A stretch of 64,000 bases of DNA, from the NCBI GenBank assembly GCA_020633995.1, contig JACKCO010000006.1, positions 1 through 64,000 on the forward strand. The letters run 5' to 3'. Shown here piece by piece: positions 36,143-44,848 of the stretch. The notes beneath the pieces were generated by a model. That model saw only the letters and a list, made by a program, of their open reading frames with translations, did not search any database and was not told the origin of the DNA. The position numbers were made by a program, and so were the translations under genes. This stretch comes from Campylobacterota bacterium. Its GTDB lineage: Bacteria; Babelota; Babeliae; Babelales; RVW-14. Numbering within the stretch: the first letter of the stretch is position 1; each line of letters begins with the position of its first letter.

Positions 36143-36280
36143 CTAGCAGCCGTAAAAAAGATAACCAAAATAGTAAGAATGCCAGCAGGGTGCGCTATTG
36201 AGCTGAGTAGTAGCGAGTGTGTGTAGTGGGTGCATACGCTTTTTTGACTGCTGTATGCACGGTACCTGAGCGGTAATCAT
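36143..36280 (-). CDS. 45-residue ORF ending in a Tyr/Phe-rich stretch: candidate leader peptide
   Basis: ATG 36280 follows GAAAGG with 7-nt spacing. The peptide runs MITAQVPCIQQSKK... and ends CWHSYYFGYLFYGC-stop, with eight aromatic residues in the last thirteen. The ORF lies about 165 nt before the second TrpX-type binding-protein gene. The first TrpX-type operon has a Trp-Trp leader in the same position, so I suspect both report aromatic-aminoacyl-tRNA supply. A hairpin (ACGGC...GCCGT) covers the stop codon. No terminator was found, so the mechanism is open. Conservation in relatives would be decisive. Confidence 0.4.
   Translation of the reverse strand: MITAQVPCIQQSKKRMHPLHTLATTQLNSAPCWHSYYFGYLFYGC
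36230..36260. other. Hairpin GTGCATAC/GTATGCAC
   Basis: Exact 8-bp arms at 36230-36237 and 36253-36260, inside the leader ORF on the minus strand. It could act as an RNA stem in the importer leader or as a protein-binding dyad. Confidence 0.4.
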
Positions 36281-36500
36281 AAAAATACCTTTCGGTTTGT
36301 ATTTATAATTCGTGCATTGTAATGCTTAACTTTCTTCAGATTGTCATCTAATGCGTGTATTGTCAATAAAACAGTTTGTTTGATTAAAGAAAATAAGTCG
36401 GGCTTTGTGTTCTGGACAAAATCTTGGTATTCTAGACCTTCCTTGACCATGGGGTACATAAAAAGTACTATGCATCAATAAAAAGAGGTTTTATATTTTT

Positions 36501-37181
36501 ATGAACAATCATCAGACAGATAAAACAATTTTTGTGTTTTTTGGAGCTCCAGGCTCAGGCAAGGGAACTCTGGCTTCGCTATGCGTTGAGCGTCTTGGGT
36601 TTAAGGTGCTTTCAACGGGTAAATTATTTCGTGAGCATATTGCAGCTGGTGATGAGCTGGGTAAGACGGTTTCGGAACTGATCAATGCTGGAAAATTGGT
36701 GTCTGATGATATTGTTAACTCAATGGTACAAGGGTGGCTTGAGAAGAATGCGGTTAATGGGTCTTCCATCATTTTAGATGGGTATCCACGTACGCGTGCA
36801 CAGGCCGAACTTATGCGTGAAATGCTTGCGCATTATTTCCCCGACTTTGTTTTTTGCGTTATCAAGCTGGAAATTCCTGACTTTGAAATTGTTAAACGTT
36901 TGAGCAATCGCTTAGTGTGTAGCAACAAAAAGTGTCAAAAGGTTTTTCGTTTGTCCATGCTGCCAAAACAGGATAGCTACACATGTGATGAGTGTGGTTC
37001 AGAACTGAGCCGTCGTCCAGATGACGAACCCGACGTGGTCAAACATCGTTTAGAGGTATATCGCCGACACGAACAACATATTCTTGATTTTTATAATTCA
37101 GTGAATCAGCGCGTTGACACATTGAATGTTTCAAACATTTCTCCTGAGCAAGTTTTTGAATCATTTGCAGCAACATTGTAA
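36501..37181 (+). CDS. adk: Adenylate kinase
   Basis: 226 residues. Interconverts ATP + AMP and 2 ADP in the cytosol. P-loop GAPGSGKGT (residues 15-23), AMP-binding STGKLFREH, DGYPRTRAQAE and the LID with RRPDDEPDVVKHRLEVY. The LID carries a Cys4 zinc-type site, but the first pair is spaced CSNKKC (CX4C) rather than the usual CX2C; the second pair is CDEC. A short N-terminal extension (MNNHQTDKT) precedes the usual start. AAAGAGG lies upstream. Single gene, divergent from the importer. Confidence 0.96.
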   Translation: MNNHQTDKTIFVFFGAPGSGKGTLASLCVERLGFKVLSTGKLFREHIAAGDELGKTVSELINAGKLVSDDIVNSMVQGWLEKNAVNGSSIILDGYPRTRAQAELMREMLAHYFPDFVFCVIKLEIPDFEIVKRLSNRLVCSNKKCQKVFRLSMLPKQDSYTCDECGSELSRRPDDEPDVVKHRLEVYRRHEQHILDFYNSVNQRVDTLNVSNISPEQVFESFAATL

Positions 37182-37237
37182 AACTTTAGCGGCGCTGTAC
37201 AGTTTCATTTTTTTTGTGCTTTCTTTCTCTCCAAAGC

Positions 37238-37266
37238 TTGACACTCCATGCTCAAATAAGTAATGT
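37238..37266 (+). promoter_or_regulatory. Candidate promoter
   Basis: TTGACA (37238-37243), 17-nt spacer and a weak -10 TAATGT (37261-37266), about 90 nt before the gene at 37355. Confidence 0.35.
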
Positions 37267-37354
37267 TTCAAGAAAGCTCATGCTTTGATCAGATTCGAGC
37301 ATTGGGTAAGGAACAGAGAAGTAGGGTAGTCTCATCATTACAAAAGGGAGAAAG

Positions 37355-38506
37355 ATGATGAAGATCAAAGTAGTCAATTTGTTGACACTAACCACTGTGG
37401 TGACAATGGGCTCAATGGCTTTTGCAGCTGAGCAGCAACGTGATGAACAAACACAAGGGCTTCAGCAAGCAGTGTATCACGAAGCTCCGGAAGTGCACCA
37501 AGCTTCACCGCTTCAACCACAGCAACTTTGTCATACGTATCAGGGGGTAGGACATTCGCAGCAAGTCATACTGGTTCAACAGCAACAGGCCCCAACGCCG
37601 CCACCTCTAACTCCGGATCAACTTAAACAACAAGAAGAATTGAAGAAACAGCGGGCGATGCAAGAGCTCGCTGAAAAAAATGCAGGAGAGGCGAAAAAAT
37701 TTCTTGCAAAAGTAGAACAATATCGTGATAGCATGCACTGTAAAGAATACGCTGATGTATTAGAGCGACTTTACTTAAATGCTAACCCAAACAACGATGT
37801 TGAGAGACTTTCAATGGAGCATTTGAATCGTGTTGTGCGAGAAGGGGTGAAGGCTGGAGATCCTATTTCACTACTCTTTTTAACACGGTCATGGTTAAGA
37901 AAAAATTCAAAAGTTGTTGTAGAAGCTGAACAGGGTATTCTTGGACTCAGCACAATTCTTTTGTTTTTGATGATATTAAAGGCTGATATTTATACGACAG
38001 TAAGTATGTGGAGCATGGCAAAGACAGCACGTGCACCATTTGAGCATATGTACAACTACTTTGCAACGAAATATTTGAATAAATTGTTTTATACAAAGCT
38101 TGACCTAGAAACGGTTAATTTTAAAGCGGTAGTTGCGAATGCGAAAAGTGCTTACATGCAGATAGCACAAAGCGGTGATTTTAATAAGTACTTACCAGAG
38201 TGGGTGAAGAGCTGTAATATTGGACCGTCTACTATGACGAGTTTGTTCTCTTCGTGGGGTGACTACCCAATAACATTTCAGCCTCTTGAGACAGAAGATA
38301 TTAAGATATGCAGAGATAAAGCTGAATATGTTAAAGAGATTAGAAGAGCCTCTATAAATGAGTTATTTGCAATTTGCAGTAACGTTAAGACAATGGCTGA
38401 GTTTTTAAACCTCAAATACACTGATCTGGTGATCGATGATGTAGTATCGCGCGATTTCACCGAGTTGACGAGTGAAGAGGCGGCATTAATTGTCCGTCAG
38501 GGGTAA
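37355..38506 (+). CDS. Secreted protein with Gln/Pro-rich N-terminus, unknown
   Basis: 383 residues. Start ATG-ATG (37355 or 37358) follows AAAAGGGAGAAAG. Signal peptide MKIKVVNLLTLTTVVTMGSMAFA. Residues about 25-95 are Gln/Pro-rich and low complexity. A charged helix (about 90-125) leads to a helical body with one hydrophobic segment (GILGLSTILLFLMILKA, about 188-205) that may be a membrane helix. No family recognised. Flanked by its own promoter-like sequence and a clear terminator, it is a single-gene unit. Confidence 0.82.
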   Translation: MMKIKVVNLLTLTTVVTMGSMAFAAEQQRDEQTQGLQQAVYHEAPEVHQASPLQPQQLCHTYQGVGHSQQVILVQQQQAPTPPPLTPDQLKQQEELKKQRAMQELAEKNAGEAKKFLAKVEQYRDSMHCKEYADVLERLYLNANPNNDVERLSMEHLNRVVREGVKAGDPISLLFLTRSWLRKNSKVVVEAEQGILGLSTILLFLMILKADIYTTVSMWSMAKTARAPFEHMYNYFATKYLNKLFYTKLDLETVNFKAVVANAKSAYMQIAQSGDFNKYLPEWVKSCNIGPSTMTSLFSSWGDYPITFQPLETEDIKICRDKAEYVKEIRRASINELFAICSNVKTMAEFLNLKYTDLVIDDVVSRDFTELTSEEAALIVRQG

Positions 38507-38541
38507 TTATTGTTGGTAAGAAACGCAATTTTGTAAAAAAA

Positions 38542-38574
38542 GAAGGAAGCTACTCAGCTTCCTTCTTTTTTTTT
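38542..38574 (+). terminator. Rho-independent terminator
   Basis: GAAGGAAGCT and AGCTTCCTTC form a perfect 10-bp stem with loop ACTC, followed by nine or more T. Confidence 0.93.
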
Positions 38575-38651
38575 GTTTTTCTTGCATCTGAGGTTTGCAA
38601 TCATTAACACTTAGGCAGATGAGTGTCATTTTTAAAACACAGGGGTGTGGT

Positions 38652-39200
38652 ATGAAAAAGCAGCTATTATATGTTTTTTTGCTTGTTGGATTGGTGGGCA
38701 CAGGCTCTGGCATGGATGAAGAAGGTGGCAAAAGAAAGAAGACTAGCGAACAACGCCGTAGAGGTTGCATTGAATGTTGTTTGGCTTTTCTTTGTCATAC
38801 CGTACCTGAGGATCAGCAAGTTACTGTTGCTACGGCAGCACTTGGAGCTACTGAGTGGTCGCGAGAGAATGTTGAAAATGTACATAAGGGCCTTGAAGAA
38901 TTACAGACCAAGGCTCGGGATGTTTTTAGGATTGTTGTTGAAGCTTGCAATAAGGGTAAGCAGGAGCTTGGTGCTGCCATTGGAGCGATGCGAGAAAAAG
39001 CTGAATATGCGACAGGCATTGGTATTTTGCATGCATACAAGTTCTTAAATGACAAGTTTGAGCTTAATCATCCTCTACTCAACCTTATTTTGTATATGGT
39101 CGAAGTAACTCCTAGCCGTAGTGGCCAGAACATGTATCGTTTGCGTTCAGTTGACGAGACACTTGACTATCACCAGCAACAGCAAGAAGTTATTGTTTAA
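38652..39200 (+). CDS. Small secreted protein, unknown
   Basis: 182 residues from ATG 38652 (MKKQLLYVFLLVGLVGTGSG signal; the frame opens earlier but without a signal). A basic patch (GGKRKKTSEQRRRGC) follows the signal, then a Cys cluster (CIECCLAFLC) and a helical body. No family recognised. Its TAA stop overlaps the TAA stop of the convergent asnS gene within the palindrome TTAA at 39197-39200. Confidence 0.78.
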   Translation: MKKQLLYVFLLVGLVGTGSGMDEEGGKRKKTSEQRRRGCIECCLAFLCHTVPEDQQVTVATAALGATEWSRENVENVHKGLEELQTKARDVFRIVVEACNKGKQELGAAIGAMREKAEYATGIGILHAYKFLNDKFELNHPLLNLILYMVEVTPSRSGQNMYRLRSVDETLDYHQQQQEVIV

Positions 39201-40582
39201 AATTGGCAGTGTTTTGGTGTACGTGGAAACGGAATAACGTCACGAATGTTTTCCATGCCTGTGGCAAATTGTACCATGCGCTCAAGCCCCAAGCCAAAGC
39301 CAGCATGCTTGACGCTGCCAAAGCGACGTAAGTCGAGGTACCATTGGTAGCGTTCAAGCTCCATTCCCAGTTCGAGCATGCGGTTCTGAAGTACATCAAG
39401 GCGCTCTTCACGCTGTGATCCACCAATTAGTTCACCAATGCCGGGCACAAGCATGTCCATGGCTGCAACCGTTTTACCATCTTCGTTTGCACGCATGTAA
39501 AATGATTTAATCTCTTTAGGATAGTCGTACACCATGACTGGAGCTTTGCAATGTTGTTCAGCCAGGTAGCGTTCATGTTCAGCTTGTAGGTTTACACCCC
39601 ACGCAACAGGATATTCAAACGACTTGCCTGAGGCGAGCAAAATATCAATAGCCTCGGTGTAAGATAAACGCTTACATGGTGTGTGTGCAACGTGTTCAAG
39701 CTGCTCAAATAAATCTTTTTTGTATTGTTTTTGAAAAAACTCAAGATCAGGTTGATTGTGCTCAAGGACGTATTTGACGATGTACTGCAGGTACTGCTGC
39801 GCGCAGTCCATGTCATCGTCAAGATCGGCAAACGCTAGCTCAGGTTCAATCATCCAAAATTCGGCGAGGTGTCGTGGAGTGTTTGAGTTTTCAGCGCGAA
39901 AGGTTGGGCCAAAGGTGTAAACGTCTGAAAGCGCACAGGCATACGTTTCAACATTAAGTTGGCCAGAAACGGTTAGATAGGCTTGCTTGGCAAAAAAATC
40001 GTCGGCAAAATTGACACCTTTTTTGAGTTGCTCTGGTTTGTTAACCAATGTGGTGACGGTAAACAGTTCACCAGCGCCTTCACAGTCAGATTCAGTAACA
40101 ATAGGGGTGTGAATGTATAAAAAGTTTTTTTCTTGAAAAAATTTGTGTGTTGCAAATGAGAGTGCATTGCGTACGCGTGCCACTGCCCCAATGGTGTTGG
40201 TGCGTGCCCGTAGGTGGGAGATTTCACGTAAAAATTCGAGAGTATGATGTTTTTTTTGCAAAGGATATGCTTCTTGGTCGCATGTGCCTAGCACTTCTAT
40301 GTTTTGTGCATGCATTTCAAGTGCTTGGCCCTTGCCCGGGCTTTGGACAATAATTCCGGTAATACTGACTGAACAGCCATTAGCAACTGTCGGAATAACA
40401 GTTTCATAGTTGGCAACATTTTTTTCGTCAGCGATAACTTGAAATGGAGCGACTTGAGACCCGTCGTTAATGGCAATAAATGAGAAGCTTTTTTGGTTGC
40501 GTACTGACCTGACCCACCCTTTAACGGTTGCTGTTTGGTTAAGGTGTTGTGCACTGATATGGTTTATTTTAACGCGCATCAT
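39197..40582 (-). CDS. asnS: Asparaginyl-tRNA synthetase
   Basis: 461 residues from ATG 40582 (ATG 40579 is directly next). Class IIb enzyme charging tRNA-Asn. It has an N-terminal OB-fold anticodon-binding domain (VKGWVRSVRNQKSFSFIAINDG) and then the catalytic core: LRARTNTIGAVARVRNAL, motif 2 FGPTFRAENSNTPRHLAEFWMIEPE, PGIGELIGGSQREERLDVL, motif 3 GFGLGLERMVQFATG and the terminal DVIPFPRTP. The match to the E. coli enzyme is close over its whole length. No clear ribosome binding site precedes the start; the leader is AT-rich. Confidence 0.97.
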   Translation of the reverse strand: MMRVKINHISAQHLNQTATVKGWVRSVRNQKSFSFIAINDGSQVAPFQVIADEKNVANYETVIPTVANGCSVSITGIIVQSPGKGQALEMHAQNIEVLGTCDQEAYPLQKKHHTLEFLREISHLRARTNTIGAVARVRNALSFATHKFFQEKNFLYIHTPIVTESDCEGAGELFTVTTLVNKPEQLKKGVNFADDFFAKQAYLTVSGQLNVETYACALSDVYTFGPTFRAENSNTPRHLAEFWMIEPELAFADLDDDMDCAQQYLQYIVKYVLEHNQPDLEFFQKQYKKDLFEQLEHVAHTPCKRLSYTEAIDILLASGKSFEYPVAWGVNLQAEHERYLAEQHCKAPVMVYDYPKEIKSFYMRANEDGKTVAAMDMLVPGIGELIGGSQREERLDVLQNRMLELGMELERYQWYLDLRRFGSVKHAGFGLGLERMVQFATGMENIRDVIPFPRTPKHCQF

Positions 40583-40716
40583 ACTTTTTACACTCAAAAA
40601 TAAATTAACAATTGTCCTGTTCTGACCTATCTTGTTCAAGATACTGACTTTTACTAACTGGTCAAGCAATGACATAAAAAAGTGCTGGATCAACGCATGT
40701 TATCAAGGAATTTTTC

Positions 40717-41253
40717 ATGTGCCAAAACAATATACCGCTCAAACCACAAGATTTTACCGCAAGTGCCTATGTGCTTAGTAAAAATGCTGACAGAATTTTG
40801 CTTATGTTGCACAAAAAAATTGGCCTTTGGCTTGCGCCAGGTGGGCATCTTGAAGGTTGGGAAGTGCCCCATGAGGCCGCGCTACGTGAAGTGCGAGAGG
40901 AGACGGGTGTGCAGGCACGCATTGTTAACCCTTATTTTGAGCTTGGAGTACATAATAAAATGGAGACGCAGTTGCCTACGCCGCTTTTTGTTTGGGAGCA
41001 TCGAATTTTTGACCGAGAGACTGGTAAGCAGCAGGTGCACGAACATTTGGATCTGTGTTATTTGGCTCAAGCGTTGGATGAGAGCGTTGTAGTTAATGAG
41101 GCTGAATCTGAAGGTGTGCAGTGGTTTACGCTTGAACAGGTGCAGCAGCTTGAAACGACTGAGGCGGTTAAAAAAGTGTGTGCTTTTGTGCTTGGTCAGC
41201 TATGTGGTGCAATTGAGCAAAAGGTGACCGGTGCGTCGGCAATAAACATTTAA
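40717..41253 (+). CDS. NUDIX hydrolase
   Basis: 178 residues. The NUDIX box GHLEGWEVPHEAALREVREETGV fits GX5EX7REUXEEXGU exactly, so it should hydrolyse a nucleoside diphosphate linked to some X group with Mg2+. Preceding strand ILLMLHKKIGLWLAPGGHLE is usual. The C-terminal part (WFTLEQVQQLETTEAVKKV) is standard. The substrate cannot be assigned. AAGGAA precedes ATG 40717. A terminator hairpin follows immediately. Confidence 0.92.
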   Translation: MCQNNIPLKPQDFTASAYVLSKNADRILLMLHKKIGLWLAPGGHLEGWEVPHEAALREVREETGVQARIVNPYFELGVHNKMETQLPTPLFVWEHRIFDRETGKQQVHEHLDLCYLAQALDESVVVNEAESEGVQWFTLEQVQQLETTEAVKKVCAFVLGQLCGAIEQKVTGASAINI

Positions 41254-41256
41254 CAT

Positions 41257-41286
41257 AAAAGGCCATCTATTTGAGATGGCCTTTTA
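41257..41286. terminator. Bidirectional terminator between convergent genes
   Basis: AAAAGGCCATCT and AGATGGCCTTTT: a perfect 12-bp stem around ATTTG with T/A runs on both sides, serving the NUDIX gene (plus) and the gene at 41306 (minus). Confidence 0.9.
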
Positions 41287-41305
41287 TTAAGATTGCTTTG
41301 TCTGA

Positions 41306-42613
41306 CTATTGCTCTGGGTGAGCTTGCTCTGTGGGTGTTTTTTGTGAGTAAAGATATGCAAACCAGCCCAAGAAATCTAACTGCTGCATAAAAGAAGGTT
41401 GGGGTGATTTTTGATCGTTGCTTTGGAGCGGGATACCCTTGAGTTTTGCCAAGAGTTTGGCTGCATGTTTTTTAGCTTTCCCGTCTTTCAGTTTGAGTAT
41501 CTTACAAATCTGATCAATAGCTGTTTCTATCTGTTTTTCAGGGGCTCCTGCATTGTGACTGAGGCTTTGTTGGCAATAATAACTTAAAATTATTGCTATC
41601 AGGAGCTCGTTGTCATCAGCTGGTCCAAAATTAAAAATATCAAATTGACTGTGCTCTTTGACGAGCGCATAAAGTGTTTTTTCAATGTACTGGTGTTGCG
41701 AGGGGAGTAGTATTAAAAGACTTGCTTGTCTGATGGTTTCAAAATGGGGCATGAGCTGATTTTTGATGTCTTCATGTTGTATGCACTGCTCATATTTTTG
41801 TAATCGTGTTTCAATCTCCGAGGCTTTGTCTGATGGTTTGCCTTGGTAGAGTGAAAAGGTTTGTTCATCTTCTTCGCTGGTTTTGGCAGAGTATTTGTAG
41901 AGCAAAATTTCTTTGAACAGCGAGGTTGTCATGAGCATGATTTCTACAGTTTTATCTGTTTGCCAGTTATAGCTTCGTGCTATGCTGATTATTGGATCAA
42001 GTAAGAATGAGAGCTTTGCGTCGGTTTGGATAGGCTTAAACTTTTTTAGACAATAAAACTGTGAGGCTGGTGAAAGTTGTTGACTAGCAGATTCTTGACT
42101 TGACTGATCGCGTAGCTGATAGAGAGCGTAAAAAAAGGGTTCAACAGCGGCATAACATAGTTCCAGCCCATTCATGTTTGGATATTTTTGGGTGTTAAAA
42201 ATCTTAGCAAGCAATGGTTGAATTTGCGCATACAGTGTTTTGGCAGATTTGTTTTCTAGTATTTGATTTTGAGGCTGCCCGCCAAGCATTGCCACCAAGG
42301 CATTGAAGAACTGGTCAGAGCGCTGGCCTGTCCAGAAATTTTCTTTTTCCAAACTTTCTAGAACACTGTAAAGCTGACAAAGACATGTGCAATCTCCAAC
42401 TTTTTTGCAGCCTTGATGGTGTATTGGTTGAGGTATTTTTTTGCTCACAACGTTAGTAAGCCAGCTATAAAAGATTTTTGTTTGAGGTTTTTGTAGATCT
42501 AGTTGATATTGTTGAAAGAGCGTTTGTAGGGGAGAAGGTTGTTGCTCCGCGCAGTGCAGGGCAGGTAAAAGAAAGAGGACTAGCGTTACCAATGTGTATG
42601 TTATTTTTTTCAT
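41306..42613 (-). CDS. Secreted alpha-helical protein, unknown
   Basis: 435 residues. Signal peptide MKKITYTLVTLVLFLLPALHCA with a GGAGAA site upstream. The mature part is predicted almost wholly helical. There is a Cys cluster at about 69-80 (GCKKVGDCTCLCQLY) that might bind metal or form disulfides, and a basic C-terminal stretch (LKDGKAKKHAAKLLAKLKG). The frame ends with a polar tail. No family recognised. Convergent with the NUDIX gene; the two share a bidirectional terminator. Confidence 0.8.
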   Translation of the reverse strand: MKKITYTLVTLVLFLLPALHCAEQQPSPLQTLFQQYQLDLQKPQTKIFYSWLTNVVSKKIPQPIHHQGCKKVGDCTCLCQLYSVLESLEKENFWTGQRSDQFFNALVAMLGGQPQNQILENKSAKTLYAQIQPLLAKIFNTQKYPNMNGLELCYAAVEPFFYALYQLRDQSSQESASQQLSPASQFYCLKKFKPIQTDAKLSFLLDPIISIARSYNWQTDKTVEIMLMTTSLFKEILLYKYSAKTSEEDEQTFSLYQGKPSDKASEIETRLQKYEQCIQHEDIKNQLMPHFETIRQASLLILLPSQHQYIEKTLYALVKEHSQFDIFNFGPADDNELLIAIILSYYCQQSLSHNAGAPEKQIETAIDQICKILKLKDGKAKKHAAKLLAKLKGIPLQSNDQKSPQPSFMQQLDFLGWFAYLYSQKTPTEQAHPEQ

Positions 42614-42633
42614 ACGAGTTCTCCTTTCCCGAG

Positions 42634-42662
42634 TAAAAAAAAGGCCAGGACTAGCCCGGCCT
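42634..42662 (-). terminator. Terminator of the membrane protein gene at 42669
   Basis: Minus strand: AGGCCGGGCTAGTCCTGGCCT stem (with a small mismatch) followed by eight T. It lies 6 nt after the stop codon. Confidence 0.85.
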
Positions 42663-42668
42663 AAACAT

Positions 42669-43334
42669 TTATACGATTTCTTTTTTTAGCGAGTAACTTA
42701 GCTGCTGCGAGGCTAACCTGATTAAGACTAGCACGCCTGTGGCAATGACCGCAAACGTGAGTCGCTCAACTGCGACAAGGGGTATAAGTGTTGTCCATTG
42801 CTCGCTGGTCATTGGAACTGTGTAGAGCCACATGATAGAACCAATCGCATGTGCTAAAAAGGTGCTTTGCAGCATGCGCGCAAGCAATGAGTGTCTGGCA
42901 AAAGAGTGCAGGGCTATTGGAACCAGCCAGTAGGCGCTGTACAGCATTGCCCAGCCTTGTATACCATCATGTGTGATAAAAATCCCCATGCAAAATGCAG
43001 GAACTAAAACATGCAGAGCAACGTTGAGTAGGCGGTGTGCCCTACGATTAGTGCGTGATGAGAGTGCCAATGAGAGTGTTGCAAACAACGTTGGAATGCC
43101 CATGGTCACCAATGGTTTGGCACCAAGCGTATGCAGCAGGCCCCAGCTAGCAATAAAGCAGACAACCGAGGAGATTGGGCTGAACAGTCCACCAACGAGT
43201 GGCACGATGAATGCAAATGGAGAAAGCATAAACTTGCTTGATCCTACTAGTGTACTTATTTTGATGCATGAACTGACATAAGTTGCTCCTGACCACAAAA
43301 GAGCCGAACAAAGTTGTTGGATGCGGTTGTTCAT
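42669..43334 (-). CDS. Integral membrane protein, possible ECF-type S component
   Basis: 221 residues from ATG 43334 (AAAGGAAAC upstream; an earlier in-frame ATG lacks a site). Six hydrophobic helices, with short loops and few charges. The segment FMLSPFAFIVPLVGGLFSPISSVVCFIASWGLLH resembles the N-terminal helices of substrate-binding S components of energy-coupling-factor vitamin importers, but I cannot assign a ligand and no EcfAT genes are in view. Divergent from thyA, so the two may share a control region (43335-43454). Confidence 0.75.
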   Translation of the reverse strand: MNNRIQQLCSALLWSGATYVSSCIKISTLVGSSKFMLSPFAFIVPLVGGLFSPISSVVCFIASWGLLHTLGAKPLVTMGIPTLFATLSLALSSRTNRRAHRLLNVALHVLVPAFCMGIFITHDGIQGWAMLYSAYWLVPIALHSFARHSLLARMLQSTFLAHAIGSIMWLYTVPMTSEQWTTLIPLVAVERLTFAVIATGVLVLIRLASQQLSYSLKKEIV

Positions 43335-43454
43335 TGCTTGTTTCCTTTCAAGGGGTAGCATTAATTTTTTTAGACTATAATGTTATAACTATAACGAAGA
43401 CGCGGACTATAGTAAACCGCGTTACTACTCTAAATTTCAGGTAGGATTAAAATC

Positions 43455-44327
43455 ATGAAAGCATATTTGGACATCGTACGTCATGTACTTGATAATGGTG
43501 TGCGCAAAGAAAATAGAACGGGGGTTGAAGCGTTGACCGTGGCAGGCCAGATGTTTGAGCATGCTATGGTTGATGGTTTTCCATTACTGACGACAAAAAA
43601 AGTGCCCTTTAGGTTGGTTGCGACCGAGCTTGAATTTTTTATCAAAGGGATCACTGATAAAAAATGGTTGCAGGATCGCAATAACCATATTTGGGATGAG
43701 TGGGCATATCCTCGAAAAGCACCTTATGGACATAGCGAGCAAGAAAAACAACGTATGTTTGATGAGCAGGACCTTGGGCCAATTTACGGGTTTCAGTGGC
43801 GGCACTTTGGCGCCGAGTATAGCTCATATGATGCTGACTACACTGGCAAGGGGCATGATCAATTCAAGCAGCTTGTGGATACTCTAAAAAGTAATCCACA
43901 TGATCGCCGTATGTTGGTGTGTGCTTGGAATCCACCATTTTTAAAAGAGATGGCGTTGCCGCCGTGTCATTACGCGTTTCAAGTCACGGTTATTGATGGA
44001 GCATTGAATTTATTGTGGAATCAACGTTCGGTTGATGTCATGCTTGGTCTGCCGTTTAACATTGCAAGTTATGCGTTGTTACTTCATTTGCTTGCAAAAG
44101 AGGCTGGCCTGAAAGAAGGAAAGTTAATTGGTTTTTTGGCCGACGTGCATATTTACACTAATCATGTACAGGGTGCTTTAGAGCAGGTCAAGCGTGATCC
44201 ATCAACATATGAATTGCCAAGTTTGATGACCGAGCCATTTACATCAATTTTTAACTGGTCTGCACAAGACTCCATACCGCTTAATTACCAAAGTCATCCA
44301 CGAATAAAATTTGAGATAGCGGTATGA
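43455..44327 (+). CDS. thyA: Thymidylate synthase
   Basis: 290 residues, slightly longer than the 264 of E. coli because of an inserted loop in the region 90-140. Makes dTMP from dUMP using methylene-tetrahydrofolate. Visible: N-terminal R-x-NRTG (KENRTGVE), catalytic Cys171 in LPPCHYAFQ, the RSVDVMLGLPFNIASYALL signature, DVHIYTNH and the C-terminal end KFEIAV. It overlaps folA by ATGA, an operon that regenerates tetrahydrofolate after the ThyA reaction. Confidence 0.97.
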   Translation: MKAYLDIVRHVLDNGVRKENRTGVEALTVAGQMFEHAMVDGFPLLTTKKVPFRLVATELEFFIKGITDKKWLQDRNNHIWDEWAYPRKAPYGHSEQEKQRMFDEQDLGPIYGFQWRHFGAEYSSYDADYTGKGHDQFKQLVDTLKSNPHDRRMLVCAWNPPFLKEMALPPCHYAFQVTVIDGALNLLWNQRSVDVMLGLPFNIASYALLLHLLAKEAGLKEGKLIGFLADVHIYTNHVQGALEQVKRDPSTYELPSLMTEPFTSIFNWSAQDSIPLNYQSHPRIKFEIAV

Positions 44328-44782
44328 TTGCCATTATTACTGCAATGACAAAAGACGGTGTCATTGGTAGAGGCAATGCCTTGCCATGGCATATTCCCGA
44401 TGAGCTTAAGTACTTTAAAAAAATTACGCAGGGGCAAACTGTTATCATGGGTAAACGTACCTTTGAGTCTATCGGCAGGCCATTGCCCAACAGACACAAC
44501 ATTGTGTTAGCACCAGAGGATACTTCACTTGAAGGTGTTTGTGTTTGCTCGTCTGTTCAGCAAGCGTTGAGTGTGGCACAGACATATGGCAAAGATATTT
44601 TTATTATCGGTGGTGCATACACCTATGCACAGTTTTTGGAGCGAGTTGACCGTTTGTATATCAGCTACATCAAGCATGCTTATGAAGGTGATGTTTTTTT
44701 TCCGGCCGTTGAATGGAACAGTTGGAAAGAAGTTGAACGTTGCGATTATCCTGAATTTGTGTCTGTTATGTATCAACGTTGA
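44324..44782 (+). CDS. folA: Dihydrofolate reductase
   Basis: 152 residues, standard length. NADPH-dependent reduction of dihydrofolate. N-terminal AIITAMTKDGVIGRGNALPWHIPDELKYFKKIT with the conserved W and D/E, VIMGKRTFESIGRPLPNRHNIVL, and IFIIGGAYTYAQFL are typical. Start ATG 44324 overlaps the thyA stop by 4 nt, so translation is coupled. The C-terminus (YPEFVSVMYQR) is short but complete. Confidence 0.96.
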   Translation: MIAIITAMTKDGVIGRGNALPWHIPDELKYFKKITQGQTVIMGKRTFESIGRPLPNRHNIVLAPEDTSLEGVCVCSSVQQALSVAQTYGKDIFIIGGAYTYAQFLERVDRLYISYIKHAYEGDVFFPAVEWNSWKEVERCDYPEFVSVMYQR

Positions 44783-44848
44783 GCTCTTTTTTAATTTGCG
44801 GTAGGCTGAGGAGCGCTATTGAAACATGATATAAACCTTAGGAGCCTT

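Larger units (their letters stand above)
35978..36500. other. Divergent intergenic region with leader ORF and hairpins
   Basis: 523 nt between the second importer (minus) and adk (plus). It holds the 45-residue minus-strand ORF at 36143-36280, an 8-bp hairpin (36230-36260) inside that ORF, a small hairpin ACGGC-x6-GCCGT overlapping the ORF's stop, and an AT-rich portion (36290-36490) with promoter-like sequence for both directions. Confidence 0.5.

Noticed and set aside
36277..36459. A 60-codon minus-strand frame that overlaps the Tyr-rich leader ORF by ATGA
   Set aside because: No ribosome binding site and no recognisable content. The overlap might be real coupling but cannot be separated from chance here.
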